The notes below the pieces were generated by a model that saw only the letters and a program-made list of their open reading frames with translations, ran no database searches and was not told the origin of the DNA. From contig CM057057.1 of the NCBI GenBank assembly GCA_029945375.1, positions 1,054,001 through 1,118,000 of the forward strand: a stretch of 64,000 nt of DNA, read 5' to 3'. This document shows, in pieces, positions 21,163-33,334 of this stretch; position 1 is the stretch's first letter, and each line of letters opens with the position of its first letter. A program made the translations under genes and the position numbers. The DNA comes from Agaricus subrufescens (lineage: Eukaryota; Basidiomycota; Agaricomycetes; Agaricales; Agaricaceae).

Positions 21163-23660
21163 AGCAGTGAGTAAGAATGTGGGTTGGAAAAGCAAGGCTC
21201 AGGAATCTGGTGGGAGTGGCGGGATGAGGCATGATGCACAGTTTCTCACAGGCTGTGGTCAACAGATTGGCGCCGATTGTGTCCCAAACGTGGCCTAAGG
21301 TTCAGATCCCACGCATTATACTTCATAGCATTAACGATAATTCCCGGGGCACTAATCTGTGCAGATAATAGTCCATTTGACAACATGTTCATATTGATAG
21401 CCACATCAACATTGACATGCAAACCACTCTGTTACACAATAATTGATTGAATCCCTGCCATACTGTAGCTAAATGGCATCCAGGCGTAAACTTAAACAAT
21501 CACATCTTCTCTTTGCTATCTTGATTCCTCGCAGTAATCAAACAAGTCCAGCCTTGCAGACGACATCTATCACTTTAAGAAGTCAGTACATCCGGTAGGA
21601 TTTTAATTCTAAATGATGCAGCATACCTTGAGAGCCACAGTGACGAAGGAAGATCACTAATGAGTTATCTGCAGTCGGAGACGACTGCACTGATGGACAT
21701 ATTATCGGCTCCAAAGATCAGTTGTGCCGCCGGGCAATACCCAGAGGGATCAACAAAGTCGCCAGGAAGAAGCGTAGACAGGAAAGGTATGCAGTTGGAA
21801 GAAAGCAGATAGAGCATCGTTGTTGGCACCGCTACACCAAAGAAAGTTCATTATCCTTGAAGGCCGTCATCTTTAAGATAGATGTGATGCGACATTTTCA
21901 TGCTGTGATGCGCTCGGATCTGTCCAGGTCAATGAGAGGCACATTCATTGCCAGTATGGAGATACCTCTGCAGGCTGTCCAGAATGGGTGGTCAACGAAG
22001 GCGGGCTGGTAAGGAAAAGACGTGGTGGGTCTGAAGGTAAGCTCGGACGAAACCATGTCACAGAGATGTCACAGGATCCCCATGTAACGGTAAGACGGAA
22101 AACGAATTGATATTCTTCGCCCATTCTGCGCTTTATCAACACCGGAGATGGACGGGAAAGATGAGCAGGCAGTTGTAGATCGTAATCCTGCCAGGCCCCT
22201 GTTATCATCTCCTTAGTGAGTGTCCAAAAGTGTTCCGGTTTACGCTCATCCTATCACCTTTTCCAGTTTCACCACCAGGTCCTCCGACACACCAGCAGAA
22301 TATCTACAAACAAGTCTACGACCAGGAAGACGTTGTTGAACGAGTGAACTTTGGGTGACCAGGGGATTGGAGCAGAGAGCATCAACTTGAGGGTTTCGAC
22401 GTTGATGACGGGTTATGCTGATCCGTGCTGATCCACGAGCAGGTGGAAAGATCCTTGGGGGGACTACAACAAGTAATGGAGTTTCTGCAGGTTGCTGGTG
22501 TATATTCAGAGAGGGGAGAAAGGGAAGCGTTAGACTGCAAGTACGGGCTACTCCATAGCATGCTTCAAGTAGAGAGGACGTCGACATATGAGTGCCTCAG
22601 CTGAAAAACGAGGCTCTCAAGCTGCAGTAAAGACATGGCAGCCGATGATGTTTGTATTGCCTGAGTTGCAGCAGCCTGAACCTGGGCCATGAGTGGTAAG
22701 CCCTGCGTCAGCCAGGGCGGACAGCGCCTGTTAGTTGAAAAGGAAGCGGTTAGCAAAGAGGGCCTGTACCGAGCAAGAGACAAACAGACCAGTTGATTGA
22801 TTGGGCAACAAGCCAGTGCGCAGCGGTCAGTTGTGCACACTAGAATTGAAATCGAGTTGAGGCTGGCTGGTTGTGGACCAAAAATGCTGAGCCTGAGATA
22901 CGGGAACCGCGAGTAGACAAAGACTTTGGCAGATGATCATGGACTCGAATTCCAGTCAACTAGAGATTTGTTGCCTGGAGAGGTAGCGTCGTTTTGTTTC
23001 TCATGGGGCACTTTGGATTTGACAAAATGTGGTGGCCTGCAGCGCCGTAAGCAGGTGATCATCTTTGATGAGGTGCGGTCATGAGACCATTGCCCCTTTC
23101 TCCTCTCCATCCCATTCAGCGGGTCCCTGCTATTCTTTTTGCCCAGCCACACCCTCTCCATTCGCCTCACTCAACACAGACTCACTCGCTGCTGCTTATG
23201 CGCCGTGAGTGGGCCCACCTGCCCTTCACAGCCTGCCTCAGCAAAGATGCTCTGGGCAGACAGGGAAGCCAAAGTTGAAGGCTTTCGCCCGACTACGCCT
23301 GTATTCATATATCTTACCTGTACTTACCCTAGTAGTCTCCTCACACACACACACACTCTCTCTTATGTCGTCCGTCGTATCAATTTAAATCTTTGTTCAC
23401 CTGGTCCCCAAGAAAACGAACAAGCCTGGCAAAGACAGACCCATTGGCAATACAGTTCTGAACCACAACCTGCAATCATCTTGAACATCTTGGCCCATAT
23501 CCCCACCGTTCCCTTGTTTCCGAAGCACCCCTTGCTTTTGTTGTCATGATCATACACGAGGAACCTCTAACAAATATGTTTCCAGTCATGCTACAATTTG
23601 CCCCACAGTCATTGGCCTGACTCAGCATATCATTCAATCTGGCACATCACTCCAGCCACT
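21163..23660. repeat. Duplicated block P, copy 2 (upstream of NACHT gene 2)
   Basis: Homologous to the regions upstream of genes A, 3 and 4. No conserved frame. Includes a TGTCAC pair at 22056-22072 and a CA/CT microsatellite near 23340-23365 that is also present near 39596-39620. Confidence 0.7.
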
Positions 23661-24529
23661 CCCTGTCATGGGCCAACCATACTATATGCTTCTACTACAC
23701 GGTTTCGAAAATAGACAATTTGTGATCATGAGAACTGACATCTCTTTTATGGATCCCGATGTGAATATGAGGCCTTGCTTCAGTTCCTGTGACTTGAGGG
23801 GTAGGTATGGCAGCCAGATGTGGAGGAAAAGTGGGGGCAGCGTTGAGTAGTGTGACTGTGTCATAACATTGTCACAGGACCTCCGGGTAATGGCACGGCA
23901 GAGATGGAATAGTTTTTTGTCCATTCTATGCCTTTCCATGACCAGACATGGACGGAAAAGGTAGCCATAAAGTTAGAAATGGTAGTACAGCTAGCCCATC
24001 TCCCCATCCATCCGTTGTGGGTCTCGAAGTGTCCAGGTGGTTCATAAGTGCGAAGGAACACTGCAGGACAAGAAGGCTTGAGATGATCTGAAGATTGAAA
24101 GAGGAGCTCCACCAGTCAGAGTGCAGTTTCTGAGTTGCATAGAGCATGACATGGGCGTGAGGAGTGGAGTGACATGCTCGACGGTGCAGGAAGGGGTTTT
24201 TCCGATCTTTGCTTCTTGCACAGAGCACTAAAATGCCGTCATAGATATGTGAGTGCCTATAGTCGAAGCTGGTGAAGAATTGCTGCTCTCACCTCCTGCA
24301 GTGGCACACTGTCAACAACATTCATGTTTTGGGTATCTTAAATCACGCATCCGCTAGCTCATGAGGTGCTGCAATGAAGGGAAAGGATTACCGAATCTAT
24401 TTCAGGAGAAATTGGTGAGCAAAGAGGGGTATCATTGAGAGCACAATGTACAAAAGAGGTTCACCAATGACAAAACGTCGAAAGTCAGAACTAACAAAGT
24501 GGTGTACGGCTAGTACCATAGTTCTAGCA
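23661..24529. repeat. Array intergenic, related to the GH78 promoter region
   Basis: The segment around 23680-23810 matches 52205-52320, just upstream of the GH78-like gene, but the gene start itself is absent here. 24040-24500 resembles 6750-7250. No gene. Confidence 0.55.
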
Positions 24530-25090
24530 TTCAGCTTTGACACCTCCAGGAGCGCTGCTGATGTTTCCACTGCAAAGACAAGAAGGGCTTAACGATGTGC
24601 CGGTAGGTCAGGGGCCTGAAGAGCAGGACGAGGTGTAAGTTTCTGTGGTGAGGGTGGGACGAGTGTTTTGGTTGGTACGGGCGACAGAGATAGGGAAAAG
24701 AGGATTGAGTTTTGATGGAACGACTGTTTCTGGGAGAAATGAGGGCTCACTGCCTACGATAGAGGAGTATATGATTTCATAAGTGAAGTAGTAAAGGTGG
24801 TGGTATCCGGAGCAGTCTTGTCATTGCTATCACGGTTGTCATGGGTAGCAACAGAGGACTTGCATGTGCGGGGTTTTGTGGTCATGGTCGTGGGAATAGT
24901 CTTAGGTGTAATAGTGGAGGCGGCAGGAATGAAGCTTGTGACGAGGTCTTGCTGCAGGAGGGGGAGAGTCGACATTGTTGAGGATTTCGTCGATCACTGA
25001 AGGTTGAAGCTGTGACCAGGCTGGGTGGAGAAGGTGCGAGCGAGGAAGATAGCCAAATCCTGCTTGAAGATGGAACCAAACTCTCGAAAC
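24530..25090 (-). pseudogene. Fragment of the GATA factor gene (copy 2, exon 4)
   Basis: On the minus strand this matches GATA exon 4 (about 61000-61620). Recognisable peptides include KSSVATHDNRDSNDKTAPD (parent KSSVATRDDGDSDDETAPD) and YTPLS. The proline/threonine tract is contracted and the frame is broken. A second, independent remnant is at 8105-8690. Confidence 0.82.
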
Positions 25091-25929
25091 GGCACAATTT
25101 CTGGCCGAGGCCACCCTGTCACGACGTTGTCACTTTTTTTTTTGGTGGAGCTTTGATGATTTCGGACATTTAACAACAGTGCCCCGAAGGGGTCAAATTC
25201 CTCGATCGGCTATAACTGCGATTTATTCGCGGGTTGAAGAGATAAAGAAGAGTATGTTATGGACTCGTGTTACTCCATAGGGAAATGCTTTATGCACTGC
25301 CATGTGGGACTCCATTAATCGGTAAGTGTCCAGTAGTTGAAAAAATGGTTACCCACTAAAACCCTATTGCTTTTTATACAGTCCGAGTTCAGGGTGTTCT
25401 TGTTTTCCAGTATCCCTTTCCAGGTGCTATATACTAGGTCACGACGCTGTCACAACATTTACCACCGGGGAACAGAAGCCACATATTGGCCTGTTCACAG
25501 GCCTGGGCAGCCGGAGATCATTGGCAATGATGACCATGCTGGTCTCTATCATAGTACTGCCAACCCTGTCCCATCCCTTCGCTGATGGAGTGCTCCGAAT
25601 CGTTCCAGCTCATTAGACGTTTGCTCTCCTGCATCACTGGATCATTAAGCACAACAGAAAAAATAGTTGGACAAGATACGAGAATGTCACTTCCAGTGCA
25701 AGTCAAGGGCCCGAGCTCTGCAGAGGGACCAACACCAAATTTCAACAGACATAGAAACGCGACCTGGCAGCATCATAACCTGAAGGGCATTAACCACATT
25801 CAAGAGCCGTCAGCGTTAACCAGGAGCAAGGCGAGGTAGATGATATCACTGGAGAGAGGCCTGTAAAAGGCAGAAGAGGCTCTTTGACTGACAGGTGTTG
25901 CACTGAGTTTGTCACTACTTGGTAGGTGT
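25091..25929. other. Intergenic at a duplication breakpoint
   Basis: No gene. Starts with a CACAATTTCTGG phrase and paired TGTCAC sites (25117-25133) that recur at 43486-43531, the 5' breakpoint of NACHT fragment 5. A poly-T run follows at about 25134. Confidence 0.45.
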
Positions 25930-27448
25930 GCAGGCACCAGAACAGGAGACTCGCAAAGGGCCAGGCCAGCTGATAAGGCAGATCATTCAACCACAGTCTT
26001 TCTCACAAGCCGATCTAAACTACAACATGCAAGTAAGCACTTGCCCAGATTATGTTGCCCATTCGCGACACCTCACTGTTGTTCCAGCGACACACTCGTT
26101 CTGAAGAACTGATGAGAAGTAACCTCAATTCAACCCAAAAATCTGCCTCGCAGTCATCCTTCTCTGCGACAAGCATTGAAAGCGGCTTCTCGATCAGTCT
26201 GGATATGCTTGTTCAGCAGCTGACACACTGGTGCGTTCTTTACTACTCATGGTGTCATATCCTTAAAACTTCATGTATCTGCAAGGCATCTTATGCTGCC
26301 ACGAACACATTCCATTTCTCGCTCACCAGCGCTGCTGAATATTGTCAAGAACGCACCTTCCGAAGAAAGCCTGGATGAATGTACTGCCATCTTCGCCGCT
26401 CCCTTGCAAGCCCATTACCACGCCTAGACTGTTACCTCCTGCCAACCTTTGCAGAAGCTTATTCACCCAAACTTTCTTTCCAGCAGACAGCGACTACTCT
26501 TGTCCTATCATCATTCGCCTCACTTTCTGTACATTGGGCCAGCAACGATCCATCATTAGAAGAGATTACTCCAAGGTCATCGCAACGGAGGTCGCTGACC
26601 TACGCACAACTATAAACTAGAGGTGATAAATATGTTCCACGCCTACCATTCCGCTGGCTTGGCCCAAATTCTAGTAAAGGTACGTTGCTGTGTTCATGGC
26701 TACTCTTTGGAGCAACTCACAGATTCTTATCAGTGACTCCAATATATCAATTCAACTTGGCCAACCATAGCTCGGTCATTGTGTACTGTGACATAAAACA
26801 TCGTCACTTTTCGAATCTCTCAGAAAGCCAGGCTACTACTTCATCCGCCCCAGGCACATTGCTTTTGCATTCACAATTTCCATACTCCTCCCAATCGTCT
26901 TAGACATCCCCCAGCGAATAGTTGCACTAACTTTTTCTTGGAAGAACCTCAGTCAGTGGCTGTTTACAATCATAATGAATACGCACTCACTCAATAAAAG
27001 ATCTAAAAATAGTGTGCCAATTTGGTGCAGGGGAATGTCATTTCTTTACCTGTGACTATTCTCATCCGCACTCTCCAACATTTCAACACAACAAGACGAG
27101 CCCATCCTTCTCATCTCATGTGTCCATTGTGTCACCCATGTGCTACATACCCTCATCGCTCCCCCTCTAACCACTGCCGCCCAGCATGGCGCCAAGAATA
27201 CCCTGCCTAATTGCTGTGCCGCGTCAGCATGTACGTGCTCTCTGAATCTCAATCGTTATATTCTTGTTCCATCATTGATGCTAAAAAGGGATATCGGTGA
27301 CCTAATAACGCGTGTTTGGATATTCGTGCCACCGACTTGCTCAATTACAACCTCTATTCGTATTAAATTTCACACTATGAGGATCTAACGGTGTTCCAAA
27401 TCTGGTGTGGACCATGGGCGCCCGGCTGGCCCTTCATACGATGGAGAG
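25930..27448. repeat. Duplicated block Q, copy 2 (left part)
   Basis: Same non-coding block as 9430-11676 and 43490-45584, interrupted at GAGAG (27444-27448) by copia element 2 and continuing at 32643. No conserved frame. Confidence 0.7.
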
Positions 27449-27796
27449 TGTTGTGAGTGATTCGACGCCTCACCTATTCTATTTCTATTCTCGGTCACAA
27501 CGACCCTTCACTTCTTTCCTCTTTTATCTTATTTCCAATATTTGTTTCTTTCACCCCTTTTATTTGGTAAAACTGTACAGTCGTCGTTGCCGAGCTGGCC
27601 GGGTATATAGGGCGGAACAAGCCACCCACACACCTCAGTGATCAACACGCTATACGTGTTCACTGAGGTGAGTAGTCTACAGTATCTGTATCAACGTCGT
27701 ACTTACTCTGGGGTAGTCTGTTACTTCATATTAGGTACGGCAATACACAGTGATCAACACGCTATACGTGTTCACTGAGTCTGTTACTTCATATTA
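27449..27796 (+). repeat. 5' LTR of copia element 2 (348 bp)
   Basis: Begins TGTTGTGAG and ends CATATTA. Contains CTGTACAG (27573-27580), a TATATAG box at 27604-27610 and, about 27 bp downstream, the leader block at 27633-27796. Confidence 0.95.
27633..27796 (+). other. LTR leader block: hairpin + intron-like segment + intron-less tandem copy (element 2)
   Basis: Hairpin A 27633-27667 (CCTCAGTGA ... TCACTGAG); intron-like segment 27668-27716 (GTGAGTAG ... GGGTAG, 49 nt); B 27717-27734; spacer; second hairpin A' 27748-27779 joined directly to a second B 27780-27796. Within the family A and A' agree, yet their sequence differs from elements 0 and 1 while stem pairing is kept. The copy in the 3' LTR is the same. 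Confidence 0.75.
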
Positions 27797-27808
27797 GGTT
27801 ATGGGCCC
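27797..27808 (+). promoter_or_regulatory. Primer binding site of copia element 2
   Basis: GGTTATGGGCCC, identical to the site in element 1 and complementary to the anticodon arm of initiator-Met tRNA. It starts directly after the LTR. Confidence 0.85.
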
Positions 27809-27877
27809 CGGTCTGCTCAACTAAAAACAGAAAGATCAACGTATATTTTTGAAACAACCCCCGATCACCAAACCAGA

Positions 27878-30800
27878 ATGTCTCAAAACCTGCCCCCTAT
27901 CTTCTCCGATGCGGACAAGTTCAACGGCACCAATTGGGTGGCATGGAGCGGCCTGATCGGCATAGCCGCCGACCTCAGGGGAATCACAGGATACCTCGAA
28001 GGCACAATACCTAAGCCATCCAGCACCACCACCACTACAGACGAAATCCAAACCACTACCGAAACGCCTGACGACGCTACCGACCAAGCTTCCATCTACG
28101 CAGACGTCACTACTACATGGGAGTCCACTACCCCTTCACTAGCTGAATGGACTACCCGAAACGCATGGGCAAAGGGACTGCTCATCTACAACACCAAGGA
28201 CCCCATTGGTCTGGGAATCATTATGTCCGGGACGGCTGCCGAAGCCTGGAAATCCTACAATGATCAATACGCCAAGGTGTCTGAAATGGCACTGATGAAT
28301 GCGGAATGAGACTTGCGAGAATGTGTCTATTCCGACAACCATGACTTTACTGAACACATATCGAGATTGAGAACTTTATGGGCAACATCCACCGCGCTCG
28401 GTTCACAAATTGACGACAAAGGCTTCAGAACCATCGTCCTCCAATCATTACCGCGCTCATGGGACCCTATAGTATCTACCCTCTACAACACTACCACTTC
28501 GAGGGATGCTATTGCCGTCCTTAACACCCACTGGGCTCGCATAAGCAAGGACCGGGTTACAAACCCGCAAGGCTCCACAACGGCTCTCCAGTTTAATGCT
28601 GGAGGACGAGGACGAATCCAGCCGAAGAACCAACATCTTACCTGCGCAAACCCGAACTGTCGCAGGACAGGACACGTCATAGCCGATTGTTATTGGGAAG
28701 GTGGTGGAAAGGCGGGACAGTTTCCTCCTTGGTTCAAAAACAAGAAACCCAACGCCGGAGGAAGAGTCAATGCATCCGCAAATACCACCTCGACTACCAA
28801 CCAGGATACCGAGCCGCGTGTATATGCGCTATCCTCCACTACCATGAATCCCCAACAGGTACTGCACCTCGATTCCGTAATCGCCGACGTCAATTCTGAC
28901 GATTGTCCTACCTCCAGAACTTCCAATGATCTCCACGACATCATGGATAAGGAAGAGGAGTTAGGACATATCGTTAGAAATACACATGTACTTACCACGT
29001 CGGCCCTATCCTCGATTTCCAATGCAATCGACAATACAAAACTCGTAACGTTACTTGACTCAGGCGCTACAGATCATTGTTTTGTCGATGCCAACGTTTT
29101 CTCCACATACAAACCATACTCGCAACCAAGGGATGGACATCCTGCCAATAAATCGGCCAAATTTGACATAATCGCTAGCGGAACTGCGGAAATACACACA
29201 ATCATAGATGCAAGAAAAACCAAGCTTCTCCTATCCGACGCACTTCACTCCCCTGATCTTCGACACAACTTGATTTCCGTTTCACGCCTCACGGCGAAAG
29301 GTCTATACGCAGTATTCGATGGCGATAAGGCCACTGTTAGCGATAGAGATGGAAAGATCGTCGTCGTCGCAAAGAACGTTGAAGGGTTATTCGTAGTCAA
29401 CACCGCTGATCGCGAAATGAATACTTCTATACAGTTGGCACAAACAAAACGCAAGGCGGTCCCTTTCGACACTTGGCATCGCAGATTGGCACACACTGGG
29501 GAAGGCGCGTTGAAAGACATGTTACGGCTCAAGTTGGTGGACGGCCTGGAGGTTGAAGGTAGACATGAGATGAAGGGGAAGTGCGAGGATTGCATTTATG
29601 GGAAACACACCGCACACCCACATAATGAGAAGGGGGAGGTCGAACGGGATGTATTAGAAAGGGTCCATATAGATATCTGGGGACCGGCAACGATTCAGTC
29701 AGCGGGGGGGGCGAAATATCTCATGGTAATCGTCGATGGTGCCTCCGCATACAGAACGGTTTTCCCCCTACACGACAAGACCGCAGACACCACGCTGAGA
29801 TGCTTCAAGGACTTCCAAACGCAAGCGGAACTACAAACAAATAAGAAGCTAAGGCGGGTCAGACTAGATATGGGGAGAGAATGGATGAATAACTTATGGG
29901 AAGCCTATGCGAAGGAGAGAGGAATCATACTCGAATTTACCACCCCATACGCCCACCAACAAAACGGTGTAGCGGAGCGCTCGATGAGGACAATTGTTGA
30001 ACTCGGAAGGAGCATGATGGCTGAGTCGGGCCTGACCACGAAATACTGGGCGGATGCGTTCGTAACCGCGAGTTATATTAAGAACCTATTACCTACATCC
30101 CGCATACCCGGGAAGATTCCCGCCGAGATCTGGACCGGGAAACGTCAAGACATCTCCCATCTCAGAGCATATGGCTCCACGGCATACGCCCATATTCCCG
30201 CTGACATTGGCTCATCGAAAATCGCACCGCGGTCAGCAAAACTAACGCTTATCGGTTACTATGGCACATCTGGATACAAATTGCTTGACCGCACTTCGGG
30301 TGCTGTATCACGATCACAGGATGTAATTTTTGAAGAAGGGAAGACGAACTATGCTGAACACGCTACAAGCTCTAATCTTGACGACACTATGGTTTCCAGT
30401 CACACACCCCACGCTGCTGCACCATCGGAATCAGCAAATGCCCCGAGACCTCTTGACATTGCGTCTCTACATCCTAAGCGTCCAGATCAGGTGCTAACCC
30501 CAGAAGGAATAGCCGAGAACGACAATGTCAAAACAGGGACGACTGAATCAGAATCAATGACCGCCGAGCCTGACAATTCAACCAACCCTGACGACGTATC
30601 CGTAGCACCGCTCAGACGATCAAGCAGAGTACCCAAGCCTTCACAGAGAAAATTGGAGAACCTGGAGTATGAAAGTCGAACGAAAGTCAACATGGTAAAC
30701 ACCAATAGCGAGAACTGGGTGCCAAAAACTTACCGGGAAGCGATGTACCGCCCTGAACTATGGTTAGCGCCGATGGAGAAAGAGTATAGGATGATGAAGG

Positions 30801-32302
30801 AAAAGAGAGTGTTTGAAGTTGTAGATCGACCAGTAGGAAAGAACGTAGTAGAGTCGAAGTGGGTGTACGCCCTGAAGTTTGATGAAGATGGAAACGTAGC
30901 TGCGAGAAAGGCGAGGCTGGTGGCGAAAGGCTTTACGCAGGTGCTGGGGGAAGACTATGATGAAACCTATGCATCGGTTGCGAGATTGGAATCGGTGAGG
31001 ATGGTTTGTGCGATAGCGGCTGCGAAGGGAATGAAACTTTGGCAAGTGGATTTCGTGTCCGCATTCCTAAACAGCGATAACCGATTTGACGTATACATGG
31101 AACCGCCCAAAGGCTTTGAGGAAGGGGAAGGAAAAGTGTGGAAACTCCTCAAAACCTTATACGGCACCATGCAGGGGGCACACGACTGGGCGCAAACACT
31201 CGACAAGACGTACCAATCTCATGGATATTACAAATCCAAGGCAGACTCGCAAGTACGCGCAAAAATCGATGGGAAGGAATTCACACTTACTTCCACATGG
31301 ACCGACGACGTTTTGGGTGCATCCACGACGGAGACAGGAGAAAGGAAAGCGAAGGGAGAGCTGGCCAGTAGTTATGAAGTGAAGGATCTAGGGGAAGCGA
31401 AACATATCCTAGGAATGAAAATCGATCGCTTCGACAACGGCGACATCCGCCTATCGCAGAAAGCATTTTGCGAACGAATTCTTGAACGCTTCAACATGAC
31501 GGACGCTAAGCCTCGCTCGACTCCACTACCCGCAGGCTTAAATCTCACTAAAAATGATTCCCCCCAGAACGAGTTTGAGCGTCAGGAAATGTCCAAAGTT
31601 CCCTACCGAGAAGCACTAGGAGCACTCATGTGGCTCCAAGTCGCTACCAGACCAGATCTCTCGTTCGCGGTAAACCTACTCTCTCGATTCGCAAATGACC
31701 CAGGTAGAGCACATTGGCAAGCCCTCAAGCACACACTCGAATACGTTAAAGGCACTATCGACTATGGAATCACGTATAGACGAGGTGGAAGCTTAAAGCC
31801 TGAGGGATATGTGGACGCCGATTACGCTGGGGATACAGACACCAGTAGATCGACCGAAGGCTACGTATTTTTCGTTGCAGGAGGAGCAGTCTCATGGGGA
31901 AGCAAAAGGCAAGAAACGGTGGCGGTATCTACCGTAGAAGCTGAATTTATGGCGTTCACTCGGGCGGCGCAACAGGCAATGTGGCTGGAGAAATTCCTCG
32001 ATGAAATCGGCTTAACCCAACCTGGTCCTACAATTATAAACGCGGACAATAACGGAGCTATCGCTAACACTAAAAACGACAAGAATCATCGTCGAACCAA
32101 ACACATCCGGGTCAAGTATCATTTTGTAAAGGAGAAGGTAGAGAACGGCGATATTACTTTTGTATACACTCCGTCAGCCGAGAATCTCGCTGATATCTTA
32201 ACGAAGCCGCTAGCACGAGACGCCGTGATTCGATGCTGTGACGGAATTGATATTCGGGGAGATTCTAAAGTTGAGGACGCCGAACCAGGGGAAGTGTTGT
32301 GA
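27878..32302 (+). pseudogene. copia Gag-Pol polyprotein with one in-frame stop
   Basis: One frame from ATG 27878 to TGA 32300-32302 (eight bases into the 3' LTR), about 1474 codons, broken only by TGA at 28307-28309. Element 1 reads ANAEQDLRNM where this reads NAE-stop-DLREC. Order: Gag with FNGTNWVAWSGLIGIAADL; zinc knuckle CANPNCRRTGHVIADC (C-X4-C-X4-H-X4-C); protease LLDSGATDHC; integrase HRRLAHTG, CEDCIYGKH, HIDIWGP and QQNGVAERSM with catalytic residues intact; RT with LWQVDFVSAFLNS and TSTWTDDVLGAS; RNase H ending NLADILTKPLARD. Either a fresh nonsense mutation or a readthrough stop; I favour mutation. The enzymes otherwise look functional. Confidence 0.93.
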
Positions 32303-32642
32303 GTGATTCGACGCCTCACCTATTCTATTTCTATTCTCGGTCACAACGACCCTTCACTTCTTTCCTCTTTTATCTTATTTCCAATATTTGTTTCTTTCAC
32401 CCCTTTTATTTGGTAAAACTGTACAGTCGTCGTTGCCGAGCTGGCCGGGTATATAGGGCGGAACAAGCCACCCACACACCTCAGTGATCAACACGCTATA
32501 CGTGTTCACTGAGGTGAGTAGTCTACAGTATCTGTATCAACGTCGTACTTACTCTGGGGTAGTCTGTTACTTCATATTAGGTACGGCAATACACAGTGAT
32601 CAACACGCTATACGTGTTCACTGAGTCTGTTACTTCATATTA
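32295..32642 (+). repeat. 3' LTR of copia element 2 (348 bp)
   Basis: Follows a purine-rich tract (32282-32294) and appears base-for-base the same as the 5' LTR. It is followed by GAGAG. Confidence 0.95.
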
Positions 32643-33334
32643 GAGAGGGTGAAGAGGTCGTCCCTGCTCTTGTCTCTAAGGCCTTTTGTTGACGGCAACA
32701 AAGCAGAATTACTCCTGTATGCACCTCCTTTACTCATTGCTGTCGTCACATAGAGATCCCTTCGGCAAAATGTCATTATGTCGCCATATTTTTCAGCTGG
32801 CAGCCCTTTGTCAACCCATTGCATTGTAGCGCTCTTGTGACACTCGTAGACGTGATTGCCTAGAGGAATAGTTGATACAAGTTGCGGGGATGGTTACCAC
32901 TGGCTAGATTTCACCTGAGAGTCATCTTCCTCGGTAATCAACAGCAATATATAATCCACTCTTTGTTGCTGCAATATAGTAGTTGTCAAGTTGGCGTGCT
33001 TTTACTATTGCCCAGATTATCTTGATGAATCTACGGGTCTCCCCGAACACTCCTGAGTTCTCGCTGGACTGCATCCCTGGACGACATGCCCCAGACGCCC
33101 TGTGTACAGTCACAGAAAGTCTAGGTGAACGTACCATCACCGAGCCTGTGCACTGGACATTTCGGTCATCACCCATTGAGGATCTGGTCACCACTCCTTG
33201 TAACCTGTTATCTTAATAGCTGTTAATTAACAAAAATTATACAACATTCTTGCTGCTTATCAAGTCCGCCAAAATCAAGAATTTGAATTTGAGAAAACGT
33301 AATGCATACAAAAGTACAAGTATGAAAATTGGGG
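32643..33334. repeat. Duplicated block Q, copy 2 (right part)
   Basis: Continuation of block Q after element 2, up to the stop codon of NACHT gene 3. Non-coding. Confidence 0.65.

Larger units (their letters stand above)
27449..32642 (+). mobile_element. Ty1/copia retrotransposon, nearly intact and recent (element 2)
   Basis: A 5194-bp element with 348-bp LTRs that I read as identical, a primer binding site, one Gag-Pol frame with a single stop, a polypurine tract and a GAGAG target-site duplication (27444-27448; 32643-32647). The homologous empty site, with one GAGAG, is visible in block Q copy 3 at 44999-45003. Identical LTRs imply very recent insertion. Confidence 0.97.

Noticed and set aside
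23341..23365. CA/CT dinucleotide tract considered as a special element
   Set aside because: A simple microsatellite shared with block P copy 3; no further structure.
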